The notes beneath the pieces are model-generated. The model was given only the letters and a program-made list of their open reading frames with translations, was not told the origin of the DNA and searched no databases. Below, piece by piece: positions 42,752-51,467 of a DNA stretch of 59,576 nucleotides. The stretch comes from Collinsella sp. AF23-4AC (GTDB taxonomy: Bacteria > Actinomycetota > Coriobacteriia > Coriobacteriales > Coriobacteriaceae), in NCBI RefSeq assembly GCF_003462685.1, contig NZ_QRVE01000011.1, positions 1-59,576 of the forward strand, read 5' to 3'. Position 1 is the stretch's first letter. Every line of letters begins with the position of its first letter. A program made the position numbers and the translations under genes.

Positions 42752-44224
42752 ATGATCAGCGTTATTTCCGAAATGCCCGTTACGGATGAGAGCTATCCGT
42801 TTTCGAGCGCCGAGCGCTACTGTCATCTAAGCGCGAATGGCTACGTCGAACGCGAATATCGCGTTGACGGCACCGCCAACGTGTATCGCACTGCCGACGA
42901 AGATGGCGGCGTAGAGGTCATGACCGCCGATGCCCCCTATTCCAATCGCATTGTTGTCCGCGCGCCCAAAGATCCGGCGCAGGCGAGCGGCAACGTGGTG
43001 GTCGAGATTATCAACCCCACGTCGTTCATGGAAATCGAGCGCATGTGGATTCTGGGCTACGGTGAGTTTGTGCGCTCTGGTGACATCTATGTAGGCATCA
43101 CCAGCAAGCCCAATACCATCTCCAAGCTCAAGGAATTCAATCCCGATCGCTATGCCTTTATGAGTTGGGCGAACCCGACTCCCGAGCGACCCTTCGACTA
43201 TGATCCGGCCGAGCTCGAGCGCGGCGGTGCACTTCCCGACATGGACATCTCCTACGAGACAGGTCTGTTTTGGGATATGCTGACCGATCTTGCGTGGCTC
43301 CTGCGCGAGGACTCCGACCTCAACCCGATCCGCGATTATCCGCACCAGGCGATCTGCCTTACGGGATGGTCCCAGTCAGGCGCCTATCTGTTCCGCTACC
43401 TCAACAGCTTTGCCTATCGCGAGGAGGTGCGCCGCGACGGCCGCGTGTTTGACGGCTATCTGTCCGGCGGCGGCATCCATTCGCTGTGCACTCCCGTCAA
43501 CCAGTATGAGTGCTGCCGGGACTATGCGCATCACCTGATGCGCGTGGAGCACGTCGAGGAGCCGTTCATCGCCCTTCAGACCGAAAGCGAGAACGGTCGC
43601 TTTGAGAGTTGGCGCACGCTTATGCCCGATAGCGATGCCCCCGATTTTAAGTACCGGCTGTACGAGGTGACGGGCGCCTCCCACGATACGCAGTGGAGCT
43701 ATGTCGACTATTACCAGGACGACGAGGATCTTAAGCGTATCGACCACCTGCCGGTGTATGTCGGCAAGCATGCCGAGGCAAACGCCTATCCGTCGCAGTA
43801 TCTCTTCCACGCTGCCTTCCGCAACCTGTTCCGTTGGGTCCGCACCGGCGCCGCGCCGGCAACGTGCCCGCGCATTGAGCTGGATGCAAACGGCGAGAAC
43901 GTAAAGGATGCCCTGGGCAACACCAAGGGCGGTCTTCGCACCTGCCTGCTCGAGCATCCGTTTGCCCGTTACTCCAACACGAGCCTGGTCGAGCCGGGTC
44001 AGGGCACGGTCGATAAAACGAGCGACAAGGATGGGCTGTTTGGCCACATGGAGTCGTTCTCGGCATCGATGCTCAAGGAGCTGTACGGATCGCTCGAAAA
44101 TTACCGCGCCCTGTGCGAGCGCGATACGGCGATTGAGGTGTCGCAAGGCTTTGTCTGTGCCGAAGACGCCCGGGCGATCGTTGACTTTGCCGTGAGGTCC
44201 GCGAGCGAGCGGGGACTGAACTAG
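42752..44224 (+). CDS. Alpha/beta-hydrolase domain protein (Abhydrolase_10-like)
   Basis: A 490-residue protein without signal peptide. It matches the pattern of the large alpha/beta-hydrolase-domain family: VEIINPTSF, a nucleophile region TGWSQSGAYL (S207 or S209) and a histidine in GASHDTQW (H311). Such proteins are poorly characterised esterases. It is the first gene of an operon with the GH140-like enzyme and the PTS, so it may remove an ester group (for example an aromatic acyl group) from the imported glycoside before hydrolysis. That role is inferred from position only. Confidence 0.75.
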   Translation: MISVISEMPVTDESYPFSSAERYCHLSANGYVEREYRVDGTANVYRTADEDGGVEVMTADAPYSNRIVVRAPKDPAQASGNVVVEIINPTSFMEIERMWILGYGEFVRSGDIYVGITSKPNTISKLKEFNPDRYAFMSWANPTPERPFDYDPAELERGGALPDMDISYETGLFWDMLTDLAWLLREDSDLNPIRDYPHQAICLTGWSQSGAYLFRYLNSFAYREEVRRDGRVFDGYLSGGGIHSLCTPVNQYECCRDYAHHLMRVEHVEEPFIALQTESENGRFESWRTLMPDSDAPDFKYRLYEVTGASHDTQWSYVDYYQDDEDLKRIDHLPVYVGKHAEANAYPSQYLFHAAFRNLFRWVRTGAAPATCPRIELDANGENVKDALGNTKGGLRTCLLEHPFARYSNTSLVEPGQGTVDKTSDKDGLFGHMESFSASMLKELYGSLENYRALCERDTAIEVSQGFVCAEDARAIVDFAVRSASERGLN

Positions 44225-44253
44225 TAGGTATTAAGACCGGAGAGGGGTCTGTA

Positions 44254-45876
44254 ATGGATACGACGTTGAACCATGACGCTGTCGCCGAGATCTGGCGTCC
44301 GGTCGTTCTGACGTTTGAGAGCGCCTGTTCGTTCGACAACCCGTTTTTGGATGTTGAGATTTGGGCGGAGTTTGTCGGTCCGAGCGGCAGGGTGATCCGC
44401 CGCGAGGCCTACTGGGACGGCGACCGCACCTACCGCGTCTCGTTTGCCCCGACCGAGCTCGGCGCTTGGAACTATGGTATCGAGGCTCCCGAGCAGACCG
44501 GTCTTAATGGCCGTGTGGGCAGCGTCGAGGCTGTACCGTACACGGGCGACCTCGACCTGTATCGCCACGGCTTTATCCGCGTCGCGGACAACCCGCACTT
44601 ATTTGCCTATTCGGATGGCACGCCGTTTTTTTGGCTCGGCGACACCCACTGGGAGTTTGCCTACCGCGAGAGCTGGGACAAGTCGAACCACCCTGGCATG
44701 ACGAGTCAGTTCCGCGGCATGGTCGACCTGCGTGCCAAGCAGGGATTTACCGTCTACCAGACCAACTTGCGCTCTGACATGGGCGCAGATGGTCGCTACT
44801 GGATTGACGGCGGTATGCCCAAGGGCGCAGAGGATCTGCCCAATGTTGCTTTCTACCGGCAGGAGCTTGATCGCCGCATGGCCTATGTCGCCGATGCCGG
44901 TTTGGTCAACGCGCTTGGCCAGGCATGGGCGTTTTCTATTCGCGGCGATCATGGCGTGGAGCATCAAAAGCACCTTGCCCGCTATCTGGTGGCGCGCTAT
45001 GGCGCATATCCGATGGTTTGGACGCTTGCCGGCGAGGTTGCCGGGTATGGCAAAGAAGATCGAGCCGCTTTGATCGACGGATGGCGTGAGGTCGCCTTGG
45101 AGATCGAGGCCCGCGACGGCTATGGCCACCTGGCTACGGCGCACTATACCAACGAGCGCCCCTTTGCCGATTACTACCAGGACGAGGCTTGGATGGACTT
45201 TACGCTCAACCAGGCCGGTCATGGCGATTACCTAATCAAGGCGAGCGACTACTTTGACTATCTGGCAGCTCATGACGACAAGCCCTTCGTCGAGGGCGAG
45301 GCGCTCTACGAGTTTTGCTCGACTCTCGAGGAAATGGGTACGCGCCTGTGCACCGCAGACATGTTGCGTCGCGTGGCGTATATCTGCATGCAGGCGGGCG
45401 GCGCTGGCTATACCTACGGAGCCCAGGGCATCTGGGACAACGTGTGGGAAAGTCCCGAGGAGCTCGATCCCTTTATGGCGATCTTCAACCGCTTTGGCAT
45501 TACGTGGGCCCAGGCGGTAGACGGAGAGGGTGCAGTCCAGATGGGCTATATGCGCTCCTTCTACGAAGAAAATCACTTCTGGGAGCTCGCTCCCTACGAA
45601 ACGACCGATGCGGGCAACCTGTTTGCCAACAAGGCTCCGCTGGCAACCGCCAACCGAGACCTTTCGCGCATCGTCGCGTACTTTGGCGATACCGTGCGCC
45701 GAAAGCTTGCTATCGAGGGCGTGCCGACGGGCGCTGCCTATGCAAGCCGATGGTTTAACCCCCGCACGGGCGCATACCGTGACGGCGAGAACGTCTCTGC
45801 CGTCACGGACAGCATCACACTGCCTGACAAACCCGAGGTTGGGGATTGGCTCCTCGTCCTCGAGCTCAAGGCATAA
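44254..45876 (+). CDS. GH140/DUF4038 apiosidase-like glycoside hydrolase
   Basis: A 540-residue cytoplasmic protein with three domains: an N-terminal DUF5060 beta-sandwich (about 10-95, RPVVLTFESACSFDNPF), a DUF4038 TIM barrel (about 105-440, starting PFFWLGDTHWEFAYR) and a C-terminal domain of the putative collagen-binding type (about 455-540, SRWFNPRTGAYRDGE). Acid residues that could be catalytic include E261 (LAGEVAG) and E347/E349 (VEGEALYE). DUF4038 proteins founded family GH140, whose characterised member is an apiosidase acting on rhamnogalacturonan II. The absence of a signal peptide means the substrate must be imported, fitting the PTS genes that follow. Confidence 0.8.
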   Translation: MDTTLNHDAVAEIWRPVVLTFESACSFDNPFLDVEIWAEFVGPSGRVIRREAYWDGDRTYRVSFAPTELGAWNYGIEAPEQTGLNGRVGSVEAVPYTGDLDLYRHGFIRVADNPHLFAYSDGTPFFWLGDTHWEFAYRESWDKSNHPGMTSQFRGMVDLRAKQGFTVYQTNLRSDMGADGRYWIDGGMPKGAEDLPNVAFYRQELDRRMAYVADAGLVNALGQAWAFSIRGDHGVEHQKHLARYLVARYGAYPMVWTLAGEVAGYGKEDRAALIDGWREVALEIEARDGYGHLATAHYTNERPFADYYQDEAWMDFTLNQAGHGDYLIKASDYFDYLAAHDDKPFVEGEALYEFCSTLEEMGTRLCTADMLRRVAYICMQAGGAGYTYGAQGIWDNVWESPEELDPFMAIFNRFGITWAQAVDGEGAVQMGYMRSFYEENHFWELAPYETTDAGNLFANKAPLATANRDLSRIVAYFGDTVRRKLAIEGVPTGAAYASRWFNPRTGAYRDGENVSAVTDSITLPDKPEVGDWLLVLELKA

Positions 45877-45897
45877 CCATATTTCCCTTGGTCATAG

Positions 45898-45927
45898 GCG
45901 GGAAAGAGTCGGCCGCAATTTCCCGCT
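45898..45927 (+). terminator. Hairpin between GH140-like and PTS genes
   Basis: GCGGGAAA (45898-45905) pairs perfectly with TTTCCCGC (45920-45927). There is no T-run; it may be an mRNA-stabilising or attenuating stem separating expression of the enzymes from the PTS. Confidence 0.35.
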
Positions 45928-45937
45928 TGACAGCTAG

Positions 45938-47242
45938 ATGAATCGTTTAGAGAGGATCAGTGAACACGAAATGAGCGTTCTCGATTCGATGCAGGGCTTC
46001 CTCGAGAAGCACGTGGGCCCCATTGCCCACAAAGTGAGCAGCTTTAAGGTCGTAAAGGGCCTTATGTCCGGCATGATGGCGACCATGCCCGTTACGCTGG
46101 GCGTGGCGCTGCTCTCCATCATCAACGGACTGCCGATCCCGCCGCTGCAGGCGTTCCTTACCGGCACTGGCATGTCGGCGACGATTGCCGATGTGTTGGT
46201 CGTCACCATGAACCTCGGTGCCATCTACATGTGCGCTTCGGTTTCGTACTCCTACGGCAAGGTGCTTGAGAACAAGGGCCTTACGACGACGGTTGCGTCC
46301 ATTGGCGTTCTGCTCCTGCTGATCCCGCTGGGCCATGCCGAGGACGGCTCGACCTTCATCACCACCCGTTACCTGGGCAGCTCGGGTCTGTTCGTGGCCC
46401 TGCTCGTGGCGCTGATCGTGCCGAAGGCGCTCAACTTCCTTATGAAGCATATCGCCATCCCCATGCCCGATTCCGTTCCGCAGTTCGTCAACGACTCGCT
46501 GTCCCCGATGTTCTGCGCCATCGTCATCTTTACCTCGGCCGCGCTGCTTAAGTGGGGCATGGGCCTGACGAGCTACGGCGATGTCTTTAACCTCATCAAC
46601 TCCACCATTGCGGTGCCCGTTATGTTCCTGGGCTCCAGCCCGTGGGCCGTCGTCGTCTACTTTATCCTGTGCAACCTGCTGTTCTTCTTTGGTGTACATC
46701 CCAGCGTCCTGATGAGCGTGTACATGCCGGTCGTTTCGACGTGCGCTCTGGCCAACGTCGAGGCATACCTTGCCGGCCAGCCGCTTCCGTATTTGCCGTT
46801 CATCGTTATGTTCTCCGTGGGTTCTGTTGACGCCCTGGGCATGGAGCTTGCACTGCTCACGGCCAAGTCCGAGCGCTACAAGACGCTTTCCAAGGTCGCT
46901 CTGGTGCCTGCCATCTTCAACATCTCCGAGCCCATCATCTTTGGTACGCCCGTCGCCATGAACCCCTATATGTTCATCCCCTACATCCTGCTCAAGCCGG
47001 TCGCATGCGCCGTTGCCGCTATTGGTCTGCTGCTGGGTCTTGGCAACGCGTATAACCCGACGGTCAACATGCCGTTCGTCGTACCGCTGCCCATCACCGA
47101 CTTCTTCATCGGCGGTCCTGGTCTGGTTGTCATTGTCTGCGCTGCGATTCTCGCCGTTGCCCTGCTGTTCATCCCGTTTGTCAAGATGGCCGACAAGGAG
47201 GCCCTCGAGGAGGAGGCCGCCGCAAAGGCTTCTGCCGAGTAG
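45938..47242 (+). CDS. PTS lactose/cellobiose-family EIIC permease
   Basis: A 434-residue membrane permease of the Lac family with about 10 helices. Recognisable parts are the N-terminal helix FLEKHVGPIAHKVSSFKVVK, FFGVHPSVLMS, FNISEPIIFGTPVAMNP (catalytic/sugar-site loop) and the acidic C-terminal tail. ATG 45938 has no good ribosome site; ATG 45971 (MSVLDSMQ) follows AGAGGATC and is a possible shorter start. EIIB and EIIA are encoded separately downstream. Lac-family permeases import beta-linked disaccharides, so a beta-apioside disaccharide is plausible given the neighbouring glycosidase. Confidence 0.9.
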   Translation: MNRLERISEHEMSVLDSMQGFLEKHVGPIAHKVSSFKVVKGLMSGMMATMPVTLGVALLSIINGLPIPPLQAFLTGTGMSATIADVLVVTMNLGAIYMCASVSYSYGKVLENKGLTTTVASIGVLLLLIPLGHAEDGSTFITTRYLGSSGLFVALLVALIVPKALNFLMKHIAIPMPDSVPQFVNDSLSPMFCAIVIFTSAALLKWGMGLTSYGDVFNLINSTIAVPVMFLGSSPWAVVVYFILCNLLFFFGVHPSVLMSVYMPVVSTCALANVEAYLAGQPLPYLPFIVMFSVGSVDALGMELALLTAKSERYKTLSKVALVPAIFNISEPIIFGTPVAMNPYMFIPYILLKPVACAVAAIGLLLGLGNAYNPTVNMPFVVPLPITDFFIGGPGLVVIVCAAILAVALLFIPFVKMADKEALEEEAAAKASAE

Positions 47243-47332
47243 GTCATTGTCCGTAAGTTCGTAGGTTCGGCCGATCGCGTCGATTGCCGAAACATATAAG
47301 TCCCTGTGAGGGGTTACAGGAAAGGAACTGCA

Positions 47333-47635
47333 ATGAAAAACATCGTTCTTATGTGCGCCGGTGGCATGTCCACGAGCATCATCATGAAGAACATCAAGAA
47401 GGCTGCCGACGCCGAGGGTCTGGAGTGCGAGGTCTCCGCCCACGCCGTCAGCGAGGCTGCCACCATCGGACGCAATGCCGACTGCATCCTGCTTGGGCCG
47501 CAGGTTGGCTATGCCAAGGACGAGGTTTCTGCCGCATGCCCCGAGGTACCGGTCGGCGTGATCCCCATGGCCATCTACGGCATGATGGACGGCGCCAAGG
47601 CTCTGGCCCAGGCCAAGGAACTGATGGGACTGTAG
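47333..47635 (+). CDS. PTS lactose/cellobiose-family EIIB
   Basis: A 100-residue cytoplasmic phosphocarrier with the active-site loop LMCAGGMSTS (C8 is the phosphorylated cysteine). GGAAAGGA precedes ATG 47333. It receives phosphate from the EIIA encoded two bases downstream and passes it to sugar bound by EIIC. Confidence 0.92.
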   Translation: MKNIVLMCAGGMSTSIIMKNIKKAADAEGLECEVSAHAVSEAATIGRNADCILLGPQVGYAKDEVSAACPEVPVGVIPMAIYGMMDGAKALAQAKELMGL

Positions 47636-47637
47636 GT

Positions 47638-47955
47638 ATGACGGCAGAAGAGATTCAGCTTCAGAGCTTTCAGATCATTGCGGGCGTCGGTTGCGCGCGC
47701 ACCTGCTACATCGATGCGATTCACCTAGCTCGTGACGGCAAGTTCGAAGAGGCCGAGGCGAAGATCGCCGAGGGGCAGCAGCACTATGCCGAGGGTCACG
47801 CGGCTCACGGTGGCCTTGTCCAGCAGACTGCAGCTGGCGAGAACCTGAGCATCGATCTTTTGGTTGTTCATGCCGAAGATCAGCTTATGAGTGCCGAGGG
47901 CTTTGGCATCCTTGCCAAGGAGTTCGTGGACGTCTATCGCAAGATGGGCGCGTAA
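47638..47955 (+). CDS. PTS lactose/cellobiose-family EIIA
   Basis: A 105-residue helical phosphocarrier. The phosphorylated histidine is H78 in LLVVHAEDQLMSA. ATG 47638 follows the EIIB stop by two bases, and GTAGG overlaps that stop. A longer frame reaches back into EIIB but shows no homology there. It ends the operon, which is closed by the hairpin at 48048. Confidence 0.92.
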   Translation: MTAEEIQLQSFQIIAGVGCARTCYIDAIHLARDGKFEEAEAKIAEGQQHYAEGHAAHGGLVQQTAAGENLSIDLLVVHAEDQLMSAEGFGILAKEFVDVYRKMGA

Positions 47956-48047
47956 CCACGGGCCTTGCAGCCAGATTACCCCCGCGGGCGGTGTGCTCGC
48001 GGGAATAGGGCGGTATTGATTTCGCGTACATACATATGCGGATAGAT

Positions 48048-48072
48048 AGGGTCCTTCGGGGCCCTCTTTTTG
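48048..48072 (+). terminator. Terminator of the PTS operon
   Basis: AGGGTCC and GGGCCCT arms around a TTCG tetraloop, followed by CTTTTTG. Confidence 0.8.
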
Positions 48073-48100
48073 TTGCCCTTGTATGTTCAGATTGTTTACA

Positions 48101-48211
48101 TACCGTTTAGGCTGATTTCTCTACCGTTTACGAGACTTTCGCGCTAAACTTTTAAACAAAAGAGTAAAACATTTAGTAAACAGAACAAAACGAAACACAC
48201 ATCTGTTTACT
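48101..48211 (+). promoter_or_regulatory. Operator region of the isomerase-transketolase-kinase operon
   Basis: TACCGTTTA occurs twice, 21 bp apart (48101 and 48122). AAACATTTAGTA (48167-48178) resembles the sites at 40491 and 42658. A perfect 10-bp dyad, AGTAAACAGA (48175-48184) and TCTGTTTACT (48202-48211), overlaps it. The dyad lies about 30-60 bp before the ATG at 48238, suiting repression by a LacI-family protein. Confidence 0.55.
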
Positions 48212-48237
48212 GAACATGTGATTAGGGGAGGACGTAC

Positions 48238-49638
48238 ATGGATAAGATCAAGCTCGGCTTTGTACCCACGCGCCGCAGCATCTTTAGCGCGCCGGACGCG
48301 ATCAAGTATCGCGGCCTGACGGCTGATCGTCTGCGCGAGATCGGCGTCGACATCGTGGATATCGACGACATCAACGACGAGGGCCTGCTGTTCGACGACA
48401 GCCATATCGCGCCTATCGTCGAGAAGTTCCGCGCCGAGGGCGTCGATGGCATCATGCTCTGCCACGCCAACTTTGGTACCGAGTATGTTTGCGCCCGCCT
48501 TGCCCGCGAGCTCGGCCTGCCCGTGCTGCTGTGGGGTCCGCGCGACGAGCGCCCCGAGCCCGACGGCACCCGTCTGCGCGATAGCCAGTGCGGTCTGTTC
48601 GCCACCGGCAAGGTCCTGCGTCGCTTCCAGGTTCCCTTCACCTACATGACCAACTGCCGTCTGACCGATCCCGAGTTCGAGCGCGGTGTCTGGGACTTTT
48701 TGGCCGTGTGCAACGTGGTCAAGACTTTCAAGCACACCCGCATCCTGCAGATGGCCACTCGCCCGTTCGACTTCTGGTCCACCATGTGCAACGAGGGCGA
48801 GCTGCTCGAGAAGTTCAACATTCAGCTTTCGCCCATCCCCATGACCGAGCTTGTCCAGGCCGTGCGCGACGCCCAGGCCGACGAGCAGGCCATGGCAGCC
48901 ATGCTCGCCCACATTGCCGACAGCTTTGAGATCTGCATCCCCGAGGATAAGGTCCCCGCTGTGGCCGGTCTTGCCATTGCCATGAAGCGCTTGGTCGAGA
49001 AGTACGGCTGCAACGCCGGTGCCATCCAGTGCTGGAACGCCCTGCAGGACGAGCTGGGCATTATGCCCTGCGCCGCCAACGCCATCCTCAACGAGATGGG
49101 TATCCCCGTCGTCTGCGAGACCGACATCCATGGCGCCATCACAGCGCTGATGGTCGAGGCCGCCGACCTGGGCCGTCACCGCGGCATGTTCGCCGACTGG
49201 ACCGTGCGTCATCCCGACAACGAGAACGGCGAGCTGCTGCAGCACTGCGGCCCCTGGCCCTGCAGCTGCGCGGCCGTCAAGCCCAAGCTCACTTACCCGC
49301 TGGCTTTCGATCACCCCGGCGCGCTGACGGCCGAGGCCAAGCACGGCGACCTCACCCTTGCCCGCTTTGACGGCGACAACGGCGAGTACTCGCTGCTGCT
49401 GGGCAACGCCCGCGGCATCGACGGCCCGGCCGGCATGGGCACCTACCTGTGGGTCGAGGTCGAAAACCTCAAGCGCCTCGAGGCCAAGATCGTCGAGGGT
49501 CCCTACATCCACCACTGTGTCGCCATCCACGCCAACGTGGTGCCGGTGCTCTACGAGGCATGCAAGTACATCGGCATTGTCCCCGACCTGTACGATCCCA
49601 TCGAAGAAGACGTCAAAGCTTACCTGCGAGGAGAGTAG
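48238..49638 (+). CDS. L-fucose/L-arabinose isomerase family protein
   Basis: A 466-residue aldose-ketose isomerase-family protein, shorter than typical L-fucose isomerases (about 590 residues) and closer to the arabinose/fucose-isomerase-like group. The N-terminal part is an FucI/AraA-type Rossmann fold (VDGIMLCHANFGTEY). The metal site probably includes E294 and D296 in CETDIHG, and a C-terminal beta domain begins near residue 330. The ribosome site GGGGAGG precedes ATG 48238. It heads an operon with a split transketolase and an FGGY kinase, so it should form a ketopentose (D-apiose to D-apulose if the cluster reading is right; D-arabinose or L-fucose are alternatives). Confidence 0.8.
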   Translation: MDKIKLGFVPTRRSIFSAPDAIKYRGLTADRLREIGVDIVDIDDINDEGLLFDDSHIAPIVEKFRAEGVDGIMLCHANFGTEYVCARLARELGLPVLLWGPRDERPEPDGTRLRDSQCGLFATGKVLRRFQVPFTYMTNCRLTDPEFERGVWDFLAVCNVVKTFKHTRILQMATRPFDFWSTMCNEGELLEKFNIQLSPIPMTELVQAVRDAQADEQAMAAMLAHIADSFEICIPEDKVPAVAGLAIAMKRLVEKYGCNAGAIQCWNALQDELGIMPCAANAILNEMGIPVVCETDIHGAITALMVEAADLGRHRGMFADWTVRHPDNENGELLQHCGPWPCSCAAVKPKLTYPLAFDHPGALTAEAKHGDLTLARFDGDNGEYSLLLGNARGIDGPAGMGTYLWVEVENLKRLEAKIVEGPYIHHCVAIHANVVPVLYEACKYIGIVPDLYDPIEEDVKAYLRGE

Positions 49639-49640
49639 AA

Positions 49641-50477
49641 ATGGCAACTATCGAAGAGCTTGAATCCCTGCGTTGGGACCTTCGCCGCGATTGCGTCGAT
49701 ATCATCATGGCTGGCGCCGGCGGGCACATCGGCGGCGACATGTCGGTCATCGATGCGCTGATGACCCTCTACGCCAACCACCTCAACATTTCTCCCGAGA
49801 CCGTCGACGATCCCAACCGCGATCGCTTCGTGCTCTCCAAGGGCCACGCCATGGAGGCCTACTACGCGGTGCTCTGCCACGAGGGCTATCTTGACCTCGA
49901 TGACGTCAAGGCCCGCTTCTCCAAGTTCGGCAGCCCCTACATCGGCCACCCCAACAACAAGCTCAAGGGCATCGAGATGAACTCGGGCTCGCTGGGTCAC
50001 GGCCTGCCCGTGGCCGTCGGGATGGCGCTTGCCGGCAAGATGGATGGCCGCGACTACCGCGTCTACACCATCATGGGCGACGGCGAGCTTGCCGAGGGCT
50101 CGGTCTGGGAGGGCGCCATGAGCGGCGGCAACTACCAGCTCGATAACCTGTGCGCGCTCGTGGACCGCAACCGCCTGCAGATCAGCGGCAGCACCGAGGA
50201 CGTCATGAAGCAGGATTCGCAGGAGGAGCGCTGGGCCGCCTTCGGTTGGAACGTGCTGTCCATTCCGGGCAACGACGTCCAGGCCATCGACGCCGCGCTG
50301 ACGCTGGCCGCCGAGACCAAGGGTAAGCCCACGGTCATCATCCTCAACACGGTGAAGGGCTACGGCTCGCCGGTTATGGAGGACAAGGCTGCCTGGCATC
50401 ATCACCTGCCCAACGATGAGGAATATGCCCAGATCATCGCCGATTTCGCTGCCCATAAGGAGGCTATCAATGGCTAA
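49641..50477 (+). CDS. Transketolase, N-terminal (ThDP-binding) subunit
   Basis: A 278-residue subunit carrying the ThDP-diphosphate-binding half of transketolase. SKGHAMEAYYAVL, NSGSLGHGLPVAVGMAL and the ThDP motif MGDGELAEGSVWEGAM...LDNLCALVDRN are clear. ATG 49641 lies two bases after the isomerase stop and has GAGGAGAG before it; the frame open to 49449 is the upstream gene in another phase. Split transketolases act as AB complexes. In apiose catabolism such a pair, AptAB, splits D-apulose 4-phosphate; ordinary pentose-phosphate activity is the alternative. Confidence 0.88.
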   Translation: MATIEELESLRWDLRRDCVDIIMAGAGGHIGGDMSVIDALMTLYANHLNISPETVDDPNRDRFVLSKGHAMEAYYAVLCHEGYLDLDDVKARFSKFGSPYIGHPNNKLKGIEMNSGSLGHGLPVAVGMALAGKMDGRDYRVYTIMGDGELAEGSVWEGAMSGGNYQLDNLCALVDRNRLQISGSTEDVMKQDSQEERWAAFGWNVLSIPGNDVQAIDAALTLAAETKGKPTVIILNTVKGYGSPVMEDKAAWHHHLPNDEEYAQIIADFAAHKEAING

Positions 50478-51411
50478 CAAGATCGCCAACCGCAAGGTTA
50501 TCTGCGACACGCTGCTCGAGGCCGCCGCAACCGATAAAGACATCGTCGTCCTGTGCTCCGACTCCCGCGGCTCCGCGTCGCTCACGCCGTTCTTCGATCA
50601 GTATCCCCAGCAGTCCATTGAGGTCGGCATTGCCGAGCAGGACCTGGTGAGCATCGCCGCCGGCATGGCCTCGTGCGGCAAGAAGGCCTGGGCCGCCTCG
50701 CCGGCGTCCTTTGTGACCACGCGTTCGTATGAGCAGTGCAAGGTCGACGTTTCGTACTCCAACACCAACGTCAAGCTCATCGGCATCTCGGGCGGCGTGT
50801 CCTATGGCGCCCTGGGTATGAGCCACCATTCTGCGCAGGATATCGCCGCTATGAGCGCGATTCCCAACATGCGCGTGTATCTGCCGAGCGACCGCTTCCA
50901 GACCGCCGAGCTTGTGCGCGCCCTGGTAGCCGACAACAAGCCGGCCTACATCCGCGTGGGGCGCAACCCGGTCGAGGACGTGTACACCGAGGACGAGTGT
51001 CCGTTCCAGATGGATCGCGCCACCTGGGTGCGTCGCGGCACCGATGTGACGCTCGTCGCCACCGGCGAGATGGTCCGCCACGCCGTGGACGCCGCCGATC
51101 TGCTGGCCGAGCAGGGAATCTCGGCAACGGTGCTCGACATGTACTGCGTCAAGCCGCTCGACGCCGAGGCCGTGATCGAGGCCGCCGGCGCCACGCGCGC
51201 CGTCGTGACCGTCGAGGAGCACAGCCCCTTCGGCGGCCTGGGTTCCATGGTCGCGCAGGTCGTGGGCGAGCATTGCCCGCGTCCGGTCAAGTGCCTCTCC
51301 CTGCCCGACGCGCCGGTCATCACCGGTACGAGCCCCGAGGTCTTTGCGCACTACGGCCTGACGGGTGCCGGAATCGCGCAGACCGTCGCCGAGTTCTTGC
51401 CCGCAGAGTAA
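50470..51411 (+). CDS. Transketolase, C-terminal (pyrimidine-binding) subunit
   Basis: A 313-residue partner of the preceding subunit. The pyrimidine-binding domain has IEVGIAEQDLVSIAAGMA with the catalytic-type Glu, and the C-terminal domain spans about 190-310 (TLVATGEMVRHAVDAADLL). The start overlaps the stop of the N-terminal subunit by eight bases (ATGGCTAA), indicating translational coupling and equal expression. Confidence 0.88.
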   Translation: MANKIANRKVICDTLLEAAATDKDIVVLCSDSRGSASLTPFFDQYPQQSIEVGIAEQDLVSIAAGMASCGKKAWAASPASFVTTRSYEQCKVDVSYSNTNVKLIGISGGVSYGALGMSHHSAQDIAAMSAIPNMRVYLPSDRFQTAELVRALVADNKPAYIRVGRNPVEDVYTEDECPFQMDRATWVRRGTDVTLVATGEMVRHAVDAADLLAEQGISATVLDMYCVKPLDAEAVIEAAGATRAVVTVEEHSPFGGLGSMVAQVVGEHCPRPVKCLSLPDAPVITGTSPEVFAHYGLTGAGIAQTVAEFLPAE

Positions 51412-51414
51412 CTG

Positions 51415-51449
51415 GAATGTGACAAAGGGACCGCCCCTTTGTCACATTC
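51415..51449. terminator. Palindromic hairpin between transketolase and kinase genes
   Basis: Perfect 15-base arms (GAATGTGACAAAGGG and its complement) with a 5-nt loop, starting three bases after the transketolase stop and just before the kinase ribosome site. It may be a repeat-derived hairpin that lowers read-through to the kinase. Confidence 0.6.
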
Positions 51450-51467
51450 GTTTTGAAAGGGGTGGCC

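Noticed and set aside
45960..45962. GTG 45960 as start of the PTS EIIC
   Set aside because: It is out of frame with the permease; only ATG 45938 and ATG 45971 are in frame.
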